A DNA stretch of 28,058 bases from Clostridia bacterium BRH_c25 (GCA_001515955.1 LOES01000088.1:1-28058), one strand, 5' to 3'. Shown: positions 7,628-15,101, numbered from the stretch's first letter. Numbers and translations: made by a program. The notes: a model not told the origin generated them from the letters alone.

Positions 7628-8935
7628 ATGCATCCTATTCAGGAGATTGTTAGTTTACAGAAAAAAGGAGTATGCATAGGCATTTTCTCATGCTGCAGTG
7701 CTAATGAGTATGTGCTGAAAGCTGCAATGCAAAGAGTCAAGAAAAACAATTCTTATTTGCTGATTGAATCCACTGCAAACCAGGTGAACCAGCATGGAGG
7801 TTATACTGGGATGACCCCTGCCGATTTCTACAGATATGTAAATAATCTGGCGAAGAAGGAAAACTTCCCATCCCATAAACTGATACTGGGTGGAGACCAT
7901 TTAGGCCCCCTGACATGGACCAATATGAGTGAGGAACATGCAATGAGAGAAGCAGCCGAACTTGTCAGACAATATGTTGAGGCCGGTTTCACAAAGATCC
8001 ATATTGATACAAGCATGCGTTTGGCAGATGATGATGCTTCCGTCAGGCTGGATGAAGCGCTGATTGCATCCAGAGGTGCTTTTCTTTGTGAGGTTGCAGA
8101 AAACGCATATCTAAGAAAAAAGGCTGAGGATCCTGATGCTATCGCTCCAGTATATATCATAGGCAGTGAGGTACCGATTCCTGGTGGTGCGCAAGAAGCA
8201 GAAGACAGCATTTCAATCACTTCTGCGGAAGACTGCGAAAAAACAATACAAATGTTCTATGAGAAATTTCAAGAAAGAAAACTGCTGGACGCATGGGAAA
8301 GGGTACTGGGGCTCGTTGTCCAGCCGGGAGTGGAATTCGGAGATTCGGAAGTATTTGATTACGAACGTGAAAAGGCGCAGAGACTTAGCGCTTTCATAAA
8401 AAATAATAAAAAGTTTGTCTTTGAAGGGCATTCCACGGACTACCAGACAAAAGAAAACCTCAGAAGCATGGTAGAAGATGGCATTGCAATTTTGAAGGTA
8501 GGTCCGGCTTTGACATATTACCTAAGGGAAGCTCTATTTGCACTTGAAAACATTGAAAAGGAAATATTTAGAGACAGAAATATAACATTAAGCAGCTTTA
8601 GAAAAGAACTGGAGGCGGCAATGCTTGTAAATCCCGGTTATTGGGTCAAGCACTATCACGGGGATGAAGCTGGATTAAGGTTTTCCAGAGCATTTAGTTT
8701 TTCAGACAGGTGTCGGTATTATCTAGGCGAATCAAAGGTTCAGGATTCAATAATGCAATTGGTCAAAAATCTTGATTCTGCAGAAATTCCAGAAACACTC
8801 ATCATGCAATATATGCCTGTACAATACGAGTCTGTTCGAAAAGGAGTACTGCCAAAGCAGCCGGAAAGCCTGATACTTGACCGCGTAGGAGATTGTATTG
8901 ACGACTATTTGTTTGCAACAATTAATGCTGGATAA
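7628..8935 (+). CDS. GatZ/KbaZ-like protein, possible D-tagatose-6-phosphate 4-epimerase
   Basis: A 435-residue protein of the GatZ/KbaZ family, full length for that family. Family features include NQVNQHGGYTGM, LILGGDHLGP, HIDTSMR and the region KVGPALTY. In enterobacteria GatZ/KbaZ is described as the non-catalytic, stabilising subunit of class II tagatose-1,6-bisphosphate aldolase. Stand-alone homologues in Agrobacterium were shown to be D-tagatose-6-phosphate 4-epimerases giving fructose-6-phosphate. No GatY/KbaY or LacD-type aldolase gene is present in the window, and the gene sits with a ketohexose 3-epimerase and a PfkB kinase, so the epimerase reading is favoured; this is inference. 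It starts at ATG after GGAAAGG and is the last gene of the sugar operon. Confidence 0.85.
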   Translation: MHPIQEIVSLQKKGVCIGIFSCCSANEYVLKAAMQRVKKNNSYLLIESTANQVNQHGGYTGMTPADFYRYVNNLAKKENFPSHKLILGGDHLGPLTWTNMSEEHAMREAAELVRQYVEAGFTKIHIDTSMRLADDDASVRLDEALIASRGAFLCEVAENAYLRKKAEDPDAIAPVYIIGSEVPIPGGAQEAEDSISITSAEDCEKTIQMFYEKFQERKLLDAWERVLGLVVQPGVEFGDSEVFDYEREKAQRLSAFIKNNKKFVFEGHSTDYQTKENLRSMVEDGIAILKVGPALTYYLREALFALENIEKEIFRDRNITLSSFRKELEAAMLVNPGYWVKHYHGDEAGLRFSRAFSFSDRCRYYLGESKVQDSIMQLVKNLDSAEIPETLIMQYMPVQYESVRKGVLPKQPESLILDRVGDCIDDYLFATINAG

Positions 8936-9083
8936 TCATTAATATTGAAAGACAAACTGAAAAGAATGAATAGTATACTGGTTATTAACAGTTATTGTGC
9001 AATAGTAGAGATGCGCTTCTATGATACTGAAGTGCATAATCAAAGGTTTTCACTGCAGAGAACATTATGCAAGTGTATATAAA

Positions 9084-9123
9084 AAAGGCCTTATTCTTAG
9101 GTTCGCCTAACTATAAGGTCTTT
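9084..9123 (-). terminator. Terminator of the LTA-synthase-type gene
   Basis: A long stem: 9084-9094 pairs with 9113-9123 (one G-U), then after a small internal loop 9098-9101 pairs with 9106-9109 around a TTCG tetraloop. On the minus strand it is followed by CCTTTTTTATATA, a proper U-run, so it terminates the minus-strand gene ending at 9203. The plus-strand tail is poor, so the sugar operon has no clear terminator of its own unless this one serves both. Between 8936 and 9083 only a weak inverted repeat (TGCATAAT, 9033-9040, with 9064-9071) was seen. Confidence 0.75.
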
Positions 9124-9202
9124 GACCTTAAGGCATTACGTTAAATGATAGATTAAAAATCTTATCAATATTAAGCCAAATATTACTAATAATGGAATTT
9201 TT

Positions 9203-11131
9203 TTATAATGCATAGGTAAAAAGCCTGACGACCATATCCATGAAATCCCAAGGGACTTTCATGGTGCTGTCAATGGTGCTCTTGCTATCACCAAGGGTGA
9301 CGAACTCCTTTATAAGGTCATTTGCCAGTATATATTCAGATTGCTTTATATCCCTTAAGGCTCTCTCATAGCCGTCCCTGCAGAGTTCCAGGTCAACAGG
9401 CTCCCGGGAGCTTAGATTCCATGCTTTGCTGTTCTCAAAAATCCCGTCCCTTGACATGACGAATATCTTGTAATTATCTATAAAGGAACCCTTAATCATA
9501 TTTGACTGGGACGCAACAAATCCGCTTTCGGCATTCAAAAGGTCCTGCCCGAAAAGCTTTGTCCTTTGTTCCTTTATTCCGAGAAGGTTCAGCATAGTCG
9601 GGAGAAAGTCCATCTGTCCCCCGACTATAATATTTGTCTCATTTACAGTTGTGCCGGGAATATGAATAATCAGGGGCACATTAAGAGATTCATCAAAGGA
9701 GTATTCATGGCATAAAAGTCCGGACATCAGCCTGTCATTTTCAGCTACGCCACAAGATATGCCCCCGTGGTCTCCGTATATTGCGATCATTGAATCCTCA
9801 TATAGCCCGTATCTCTTCAATTCCTCAATGAAAAGTCCCAGAGCATCATCTGTATAATGTATCGCCTGAATATAATTGCCCAGAGTTGTGTTTTCATGCT
9901 CAGGCTGCAGTTGTATTGTCTTGTACTTCTTTGGAAGCGCATAAGGATGATGGCTTGAAAGTGTGATCAGGAAAGAATAAAAAGGCTTCCTGGCTGAACT
10001 CAGGAACTTGGCCGACTGCTTGAAAAAGTGCTTGTCACTGAGGCCCCAGCCGAATATTTCCTCGGGGCTGAAATCATGCATATTGATAAATCTGTTGTAG
10101 CCCATCATAGGATAAATATTCTGTCTATTCCAGAACTCCGGTTTGTAAGCATGAAACGCCATTGTATTGTACCCTATATCCCTCAAGATCATGGGCAAGC
10201 CAAGGAACTTGTTATTCTGATACTTGCTGTAGGCAGGCAAGTCCATTGAAGGGTAAAGGGAGTTCTGGGTGACGAATTCGGCATCTGAGGTACCACCTTT
10301 TCCCAACTGCTGGTAGAAACGGTTGAAATATATCGAATCCTTTTGAAGCAGTTTATTAAGGTTAGGTGTAGGCTCCTGGCCGTTGTAATTCAGATTTATT
10401 ACAAAATCCTGAAGGGCTTCTACCTGAATGACTATTATGTTTCTTCCCTTTGCCAACCCAAAGTAACGGGGAGCCTTGGTCACTATTTTTCTGGCCGGTT
10501 CTGCCTGAGCTTTATTGATATTGCTGTTGTTGTCATCAGCTTTATCCGGTTTGGTGCCTTTGAGCTGTGATATATGATAATGCAGCAGGCCGAAATTCGC
10601 ATAAGCCTGGCCGCTGCTTTTTATGCTGCTTGTGGAGAAATCCGTAAAGGCAAGTACCAGCATTAATGAGGCTGCAACAAGCGAAGGTACAATATTCGGA
10701 TACCGGCCTTTTTCCTTGTGAGTAAAGAAGTAATGATGTATTATCAGAACCGGCACATCAGCGAATAGAAGGAGGTAGATTCCGGAAAAAAGAGAGGCCA
10801 CACTATCCCATATCGTGGGCAGAACCTTTAAGAACTGAAGATCTCTGACTTCGGGCAGTATATTGAAATACTTGAAGTAGAGCAGATCTGACAGAACTAA
10901 GAGAGCAAGGCTTCCATGGAAGCTTATCCTTATTAAAAAGCTCCTTTTTGCTATAACCAGATTAATGAGTATGTATAAGAAAAGCAAAAGTATGGATGTC
11001 CTTAAGGCTGCCAGAAGCATGTTGTGCGGTTTTCCGGCAAGGTTGTACAGGGCTGTGAACTTGCACAAGGTGAAGACAAGCATGAGTATGATCTGCTGCA
11101 AGGGGTACCGATACCTTTTTATGATGAACAT
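9203..11131 (-). CDS. LTA synthase-type membrane phosphoglycerol transferase (sulfatase fold)
   Basis: A 642-residue protein with an N-terminal membrane domain (about five segments within residues 10-165), a low-complexity linker (about 192-220) and an extracellular alkaline-phosphatase/sulfatase-fold domain. The catalytic set of lipoteichoic acid synthases is visible: VIQVEAL with E238, GGTSDAEF with nucleophile T281, SHHPY with H395, and IYGDHG with D454 and H455. Family enzymes transfer glycerol-phosphate from phosphatidylglycerol to a lipoteichoic acid chain or to another surface glycolipid. Length and layout match LtaS/YfnI-type proteins. The ATG follows GGAAGGACG. It stands alone, with terminators on both sides (9084-9123 after it, 11247-11297 before it). 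Whether it polymerises or primes cannot be decided. Confidence 0.9.
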   Translation of the reverse strand: MFIIKRYRYPLQQIILMLVFTLCKFTALYNLAGKPHNMLLAALRTSILLLFLYILINLVIAKRSFLIRISFHGSLALLVLSDLLYFKYFNILPEVRDLQFLKVLPTIWDSVASLFSGIYLLLFADVPVLIIHHYFFTHKEKGRYPNIVPSLVAASLMLVLAFTDFSTSSIKSSGQAYANFGLLHYHISQLKGTKPDKADDNNSNINKAQAEPARKIVTKAPRYFGLAKGRNIIVIQVEALQDFVINLNYNGQEPTPNLNKLLQKDSIYFNRFYQQLGKGGTSDAEFVTQNSLYPSMDLPAYSKYQNNKFLGLPMILRDIGYNTMAFHAYKPEFWNRQNIYPMMGYNRFINMHDFSPEEIFGWGLSDKHFFKQSAKFLSSARKPFYSFLITLSSHHPYALPKKYKTIQLQPEHENTTLGNYIQAIHYTDDALGLFIEELKRYGLYEDSMIAIYGDHGGISCGVAENDRLMSGLLCHEYSFDESLNVPLIIHIPGTTVNETNIIVGGQMDFLPTMLNLLGIKEQRTKLFGQDLLNAESGFVASQSNMIKGSFIDNYKIFVMSRDGIFENSKAWNLSSREPVDLELCRDGYERALRDIKQSEYILANDLIKEFVTLGDSKSTIDSTMKVPWDFMDMVVRLFTYAL

Positions 11132-11246
11132 ATATCAAACGTCCTTCCGGTGTATATTTGTAAGATGTTTTTCGTGGAATATGCAGCTCAATAGATTTAT
11201 ATTCATGCATATTTGTACCAAATGACTAAATTTACTGACCATACCT

Positions 11247-11297
11247 AAAAAAGTGCACCTCCGAACATCAGAAATATCTGACATTTGGGGTGCACTT
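11247..11297 (-). terminator. Terminator of the metallopeptidase gene
   Basis: The outer stem pairs 11251-11259 (AAGTGCACC) with 11289-11297, and the inner stem TCAGA/TCTGA closes an AATA loop. On the minus strand it ends in CTTTTTTAGG, a typical U-run, about 14 bases after the stop of the upstream minus-strand gene. Confidence 0.8.
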
Positions 11298-11310
11298 AAG
11301 GGCTAAAATG

Positions 11311-12114
11311 CTACTGGTAGTTTTCCTCCAGATACAGAACCCACTTTTTATGCAATTCTTCTTCTGTGACCCCGTATACCTTTTCAATATCAGGGTTCTT
11401 AATCATTTCAACCAGCCTGTCATAGTCATAGGTTTTAACCAAAAACTCAACTATTGTTATCGAATACTGATAACCGTGTCTTTCTGCAAAGTTCTTCTGA
11501 TCCAGCTCTGTAAAGCTAGGAACGTGCTTGTACTTTACTTCTCCGCTGATAGCTTCTTTTATATACTCAATATTCTGAGCTTCGTAGGAAGCGATGCCTT
11601 CATTCAACCATATGGGTATAGCTCCCTTATTATGTCCTCTGATTATTATGTGAGTGAACTCGTGAACAACAGCTTTCATTAGGGACTCATAACTATGGAC
11701 AGGTCCCGGATTATTGGGAGACACCATTTGAACCTTTCCGTTACCGGCATAACCGACTAACCAATCGGGTGAATCAGGGTATCCCATGCAGGTATGGAAG
11801 GTATCAACATCAGGATATATCTCTACATCAATCTTTTCTTGGGGGACATACTGCAGCCGCGAAGTTATCCCGTCAAATTCCGCTTCAAGCTCTTTACCCA
11901 GTTCACCCAGAACATCTGCATCATTATCGTAGCTATAGTATTTGAAATGATCCGTATCCATCCTGTATTTCAGACGGTCATCAGCAGCAGGCTGTTCTTC
12001 TGCAGATTTTTCACCGGCATGGCCGGCAGTCTCCTGAGTACAACCAATAAAAACAAATGTTATGCATAAAAGAATTATAAGCAAATAATACATTTTTGCT
12101 CTTGAGTCATCCAT
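11311..12114 (-). CDS. Lipoprotein zinc metallopeptidase, peptidase MA-like
   Basis: A 267-residue secreted protein. The N-terminus is a lipoprotein signal peptide with lipobox FIGC, so C25 is probably lipidated; a Glu/Ala-rich linker follows (about 29-47). The catalytic HEFTH is at residues 151-155, and the third zinc ligand is probably E172 in LNEGIASYEAQ, the gluzincin pattern of peptidase MA-like proteins in Firmicutes. The upstream in-frame GTG/ATG options to 12150 are rejected because GGAGG lies eight bases before the ATG at 12114. The enzyme would work on the outer face of the membrane; no substrate can be proposed. It is transcribed away from the DUF1653 gene and has its own terminator. 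Confidence 0.82.
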   Translation of the reverse strand: MDDSRAKMYYLLIILLCITFVFIGCTQETAGHAGEKSAEEQPAADDRLKYRMDTDHFKYYSYDNDADVLGELGKELEAEFDGITSRLQYVPQEKIDVEIYPDVDTFHTCMGYPDSPDWLVGYAGNGKVQMVSPNNPGPVHSYESLMKAVVHEFTHIIIRGHNKGAIPIWLNEGIASYEAQNIEYIKEAISGEVKYKHVPSFTELDQKNFAERHGYQYSITIVEFLVKTYDYDRLVEMIKNPDIEKVYGVTEEELHKKWVLYLEENYQ

Positions 12115-12368
12115 ATAAAAACCTCCATTCCGATATTGCCGTAAGACCAACAGCTCAATATCCCGGCAAGAATATAATATACTGAGTTATTCTTCTATAT
12201 GTTTCTACATAAGTAAATATATTCCTTCATTATACAAAAAATATAGCAGCACATGATAAGTGTTGTATAGAATTAACATTTTTACTGGTGAAATGGAAAA
12301 ATATATTTTATAACGAATAGGAAAGTAAAAATTTCCTTAGTGTACCACTTGACCTGAATGAGTTTCAT

Positions 12369-12414
12369 AAAAGGCTTCCTTGGTCGTTAAAATGCTTCAA
12401 TAGAAGCCTTTTTT
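12369..12414 (+). terminator. Rho-independent terminator with no gene in front of it
   Basis: AAAAGGCTTC (12369-12378) pairs with GAAGCCTTTT (12403-12412), and the stem runs into TTTTTTA. This is a plus-strand terminator, but the nearest upstream plus-strand gene ends at 8935 and the two genes between are on the other strand. It may end a short untranslated RNA within 12170-12412. The rest of the 385-base gap (12115-12499) is AT-rich and holds no convincing ORF. A TATAAT-like box on the minus strand near 12228-12233 could serve the metallopeptidase gene. Confidence 0.6.
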
Positions 12415-12499
12415 ATATAAATATGAATATACTTGATAAACATTAGAAGATATGGGATGGTTAGAGGAGAGGTTACAATTAAGAGGAGGAAGGTACACT

Positions 12500-12721
12500 A
12501 TGAATACAAGAGAGATAAAAATAGGGGCAAAATACAGACACTTCAAGGGGAATGAGTATCTGGTGCTGCATGTTGCAAAACATTCGGAGACCCTGGAGGA
12601 GTATGTGGTCTATCAAGCCTTGTATGGAGAGAGGGGTATATGGATAAGGCCTCTGGAGATGTTCTTAAGTATGAAAGAGGTGGAAGAGAAGCAAGTTTTC
12701 AGATTTGAGGAGATATTATGA
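12500..12721 (+). CDS. DUF1653 family protein
   Basis: A 73-residue protein matching the small DUF1653 family, whose core is visible: GAKYRHFKGNEYLVLHVAKH, then ETLEEYVVYQALYG and RGIWIRPLEMF. The family is a small beta-rich domain of unknown function found in many bacteria. The start at 12500 is chosen over the in-frame ATG at 12452 because AGAGGAGGAAGG lies directly before it and family members begin at about this point. It stands alone, followed by a strong hairpin at 12780-12811. No role can be inferred from the neighbours. Confidence 0.85.
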   Translation: MNTREIKIGAKYRHFKGNEYLVLHVAKHSETLEEYVVYQALYGERGIWIRPLEMFLSMKEVEEKQVFRFEEIL

Positions 12722-12779
12722 TTCAAGCCTATATGAAGAACAAGAAAAGACCAATCCCAACATAGTACCATCCTTCTAA

Positions 12780-12811
12780 ATATTACGCGAAAGAAATCTT
12801 TCGCGCAATAT
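12780..12811. repeat. Strong isolated hairpin
   Basis: CGCGAAAG (12786-12793) pairs with CTTTCGCG (12798-12805) around an AAAT loop, and ATATT/AATAT extends the stem beyond one A-C mismatch. There is no T-run, so it is not a normal terminator. It lies between the DUF1653 and sensor-domain genes. Confidence 0.6.
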
Positions 12812-12906
12812 CTTCAATTTTCGATAGAAATCTTCTAATATAATATGAAGAAGTTTTTCTTCTGATTCGTATATACATATGATGATATTTATGAGGAGGA
12901 CTGAAA

Positions 12907-13596
12907 ATGGATCAAGCAAGAAGTGTAGGAAACGGTTTTTTTGATGTGATAGCAGAGAAACAGACTTATTTGAGTCTGATATATTTAATGTTGTCTTTTC
13001 CCTTGGGCATATTCTATTTTGTTTTTATAGTGACAGGTGTTTTGATAGGGATAAGCCTTATACCAATTTTTATCGGAATACCCTTTTTGTACGTTTTCAT
13101 GGTTTCGGTAAAATACCTTATGAAATTTGAAAGGAGAATAGCAGCATTATTTTTGGGAGTGGATATTGGCGAAAACACTTGCAACCGGGAGATGGGAGTA
13201 GGCATACTTGTAAAATTCAAAGATAATATTTTTGATATTGAGCTTTGGAAAGCACTTACATACCTTACTCTTAAGTTTTTCTTCGGAATATTGATATTTG
13301 TTTTGTGTATTTCACTTGTCTCATTGAGTCTGGGATTGATTTCCGCACCTGTTGTATATCAGATTGCTGTTAATACTGCCTATATGCAAGGCGGGCTGTA
13401 CTTTAACATTGATGGCGTATATTTCGACAGCCTGTTGGGTTTTCTGGGAATCAGTGCCACGCCTATGCAGGAAATGCTGGTGTTAATGCTGATAGGTGTT
13501 TTTATTGGTCTGGGAAGCTTACACTTATTCAACAGGACTGCATATTTAATGGGAGGGTTTTTGAAGGTTATGTCCCCTGCACAGCATAAAGAGTAA
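12907..13596 (+). CDS. Orphan membrane 'sensor' domain protein (PF13796-like)
   Basis: A 229-residue protein with four predicted membrane segments (about 21-43, 45-67, 115-150 in part, 190-210). The stretch TYLSLIYLMLSFPLGIFYF (18-36), followed by a Gly/Ile-rich GIPFL region, is the hallmark of the 'putative sensor' domain PF13796. That domain is often found at the N-terminus of two-component sensor kinases, especially in Actinobacteria and Firmicutes. Here it makes up the whole protein and no kinase or response regulator is nearby. GAGGAGG lies nine bases before the ATG. The function is unknown; a membrane stress or envelope role would be a guess. Confidence 0.8.
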   Translation: MDQARSVGNGFFDVIAEKQTYLSLIYLMLSFPLGIFYFVFIVTGVLIGISLIPIFIGIPFLYVFMVSVKYLMKFERRIAALFLGVDIGENTCNREMGVGILVKFKDNIFDIELWKALTYLTLKFFFGILIFVLCISLVSLSLGLISAPVVYQIAVNTAYMQGGLYFNIDGVYFDSLLGFLGISATPMQEMLVLMLIGVFIGLGSLHLFNRTAYLMGGFLKVMSPAQHKE

Positions 13597-13663
13597 AATT
13601 ATTTCAAAGTATATAAAAAGCAACTAAGTAAAAAATATTAGTAAAGCTATTAAAATATACTAA

Positions 13664-13763
13664 GTCCCTTCCAGGCAACATATTGCCTGTCAGCAGTGAA
13701 GCATAGCTTCACTGGCCGGACAAATTAATGTATGTTTTGTAAACAAAACTAGGAGGTTGTATA
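13664..13763 (+). promoter_or_regulatory. Structured leader copy 1 (three-way junction plus SD-adjacent hairpin)
   Basis: Predicted elements in order: P1 GTCC (13664-13667) with GGAC (13718-13721); P2 CAGGCAA (13672-13678) with TTGCCTG (13683-13689); joining TCAG; P3 CAGTGAAGC (13694-13702) with GCTTCACTG (13706-13714); then a separate hairpin GTTTTG (13734-13739) with CAAAAC (13744-13749), followed at once by AGGAGG and the ATG at 13764. The same architecture, with the same joining sequences and nearly the same distance to the start codon, recurs at 20793-20886. It is not one of the riboswitch classes I recognise. A dispersed repeat is the main alternative. Confidence 0.7.
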
Positions 13764-13982
13764 ATGGATAATGGAGCATATGAAAAAATTGTAACCGGTC
13801 GAAGTCTGAGCAATATTTTCGGGGATATCGGAAAGCTCAGTACAGTAGAAAGCTATCTTATACATGTTGAGACAATAGATGGTGCCGAGAACAACTTCAT
13901 TGAGGGTGCGAAGAATGGACGCAGAGAAATAGAAGGTTTATATGTATCAAAGGACAATATGACAAATCTCAAAATGATATAA
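13764..13982 (+). CDS. Small protein of unknown function behind the structured leader
   Basis: A 72-residue protein that I do not recognise. It is soluble, with no signal peptide, no membrane segment and no cysteine; the middle (LIHVETIDGAENNFIEG) alternates in a way that suggests beta strands. It begins at ATG with AGGAGG seven bases upstream, and is preceded by the structured leader at 13664-13763. The strong ribosome site and the ordered leader make it likely to be a real gene. The next small gene starts about 20 bases after its stop, so the two are probably co-transcribed. Confidence 0.65.
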   Translation: MDNGAYEKIVTGRSLSNIFGDIGKLSTVESYLIHVETIDGAENNFIEGAKNGRREIEGLYVSKDNMTNLKMI

Positions 13983-14001
13983 AGGTATAAGGGGGTGCGG
14001 C

Positions 14002-14196
14002 TTGAATGGGATAAATGAGAAAGTAAATTGTATTACCTGCGTTCATTACTACGTGACCTGGGATTTGTGTTATCCCAATGGCTGCAGACTTTTCGAGTTT
14101 AAAACCCGCAGGCTGCCCTCTCAACTTGTAAGGGAATCAACGGGAGATAGCTGCAAGAACCATGTGGAAAAGAAAAAAAGAAGCGGCAATGCATAA
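14002..14196 (+). CDS. Small cysteine-rich, probably metal-binding protein
   Basis: A 64-residue protein with cysteines at 10, 13, 23, 28 and 51. The pattern CxxCxHYYVTWD, YPNGC, FEFKTRRLPS and a last Cys before the C-terminus is one I recall from a widespread family of short bacterial proteins, some labelled 'uracil-DNA glycosylase' in databases although they are far too short for that fold. A zinc- or iron-sulfur-binding role is plausible from the cysteines (inference). The only usable start is TTG at 14002, with AAGGGGG about eight bases upstream; the nearby ATG at 14006 is out of frame and hits a stop at once. It sits between the unknown 72-residue gene and bofC. Confidence 0.7.
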   Translation: MNGINEKVNCITCVHYYVTWDLCYPNGCRLFEFKTRRLPSQLVRESTGDSCKNHVEKKKRSGNA

Positions 14197-14247
14197 AAAC
14201 TGATATTTTGGAAATAATACCCTCCAGAACAATATGGAGGGAAAGCT

Positions 14248-14907
14248 ATGTTTGAAGATAGAAGTATCAGACGCAAAAGAAGGTATTTGCTGGCTGCAGT
14301 CTTTATACTGCTGGCTTCTGCAGCATTTGGGGTAGGATATTTTTTCAATGCTGATGCCCCTGAGGCTTTAGACGATCCGGAAAATCCATCAAAGATGAGC
14401 CTTCAGATACCGGACAGCTTGATAAATCCGGCAGCCGGCAAGGAACCCTATGAGCAAGTAAACGCTGACAGTACCGTAGATCAAGAAGCGAATACACTGG
14501 AGGATGATTTGCTGACTCCCAATACACAGCTGATTTTCAAAACATATTATAATTCTTGCCGGCATACTGCTGAAGAATCTGTTCAGGCCTCTAAAGATGA
14601 GATCAACATGAGTGAACAGCAGCTGAAGGAAAAATATATTGATTGGGAGATTACCGCCTATTCACCCCCTATAGTCGAACTGAGCAGAACCATATATACT
14701 TATTGTCCCAATCACTATATTATAGGGGTGGATGATGGATATATTGCCATATATGTGTATGATGCAAACGGACAGAAGATCATGCAGGAAAAAACCGATA
14801 TATCTTTAGCGGCACTTACTCCCGAGGATCAGCAGGCTCTTTACGGGGGGATAGTTGTGGACACAGAGGATCAAAAGGAGCAGACCCTTGAGGGCTTCAG
14901 TAATTAG
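14248..14907 (+). CDS. bofC: BofC-like forespore regulator
   Basis: A 219-residue protein: short basic N-terminus (RRKRR), one membrane segment (about 13-33), an acidic and Pro-rich linker to about residue 90, and a C-terminal domain (about 150-210) resembling the BofC C-terminal domain, with HYIIGVDDGYIAIY and LTPEDQQALYGGIVV. In Bacillus subtilis BofC is exported from the forespore and restrains SpoIVB-dependent signalling to pro-sigma-K; its gene lies just upstream of ruvA/ruvB, and here the gene lies just upstream of ruvC-ruvA-ruvB, which supports the call. The N-terminal part is divergent, so the exact role in this organism is less certain. GGAGGG lies ten bases before the ATG. Confidence 0.75.
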   Translation: MFEDRSIRRKRRYLLAAVFILLASAAFGVGYFFNADAPEALDDPENPSKMSLQIPDSLINPAAGKEPYEQVNADSTVDQEANTLEDDLLTPNTQLIFKTYYNSCRHTAEESVQASKDEINMSEQQLKEKYIDWEITAYSPPIVELSRTIYTYCPNHYIIGVDDGYIAIYVYDANGQKIMQEKTDISLAALTPEDQQALYGGIVVDTEDQKEQTLEGFSN

Positions 14908-14922
14908 AAGATAATGTAGAAA

Positions 14923-15010
14923 TGTTTTACGCTAAGAAATTCCAAAGCTTTTGCTCTATCCCGTTGTTTCCACAAAGGGACCGCAAAAGGGAATTTCTAA
15001 GCGTAAAACA
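14923..15010. repeat. 88-nt fold-back element between bofC and ruvC
   Basis: The outer arms 14923-14943 and 14990-15010 pair in 20 of 21 positions (ends TGTTTTACGC and GCGTAAAACA). Inside, CTTTTGC (14948-14954) pairs with GCAAAAG (14983-14989), and TCCC/GGGA plus TTGT/ACAA pair around a TTCC loop. There is no U-run directly after it. The terminal inverted repeats recall a miniature mobile element, but no target duplication was seen at the borders. Confidence 0.7.
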
Positions 15011-15017
15011 AGTCTTT

Positions 15018-15045
15018 AGCAGGTGAAATACTGCTTTATTTTTTT
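15018..15045 (+). terminator. Possible weak terminator before ruvC
   Basis: AGCAG (15018-15022) pairs with CTGCT (15031-15035), followed by TTATTTTTTT. The stem is only five base pairs, so it would be inefficient alone. Directly behind the 88-nt fold-back it may end the bofC transcript. Confidence 0.4.
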
Positions 15046-15101
15046 GCAAAAAAAGGTTATAGTATAAACTAGCGAATATATGTTTGGGTGGTGTATTAAT
15101 A

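Noticed and set aside
12718..12765. 15-codon frame overlapping the stop of the DUF1653 gene
   Set aside because: No ribosome site of its own and no recognisable content.
13664..13763. A known riboswitch (preQ1, purine, c-di-GMP, fluoride, guanidine) as explanation for the structured leaders
   Set aside because: The conserved core sequences of these classes, as far as I recall them, are absent; a covariance-model search would be decisive.
14923..15010. Integron or insertion-sequence end
   Set aside because: No transposase or integrase gene nearby and no direct target repeats at the borders.
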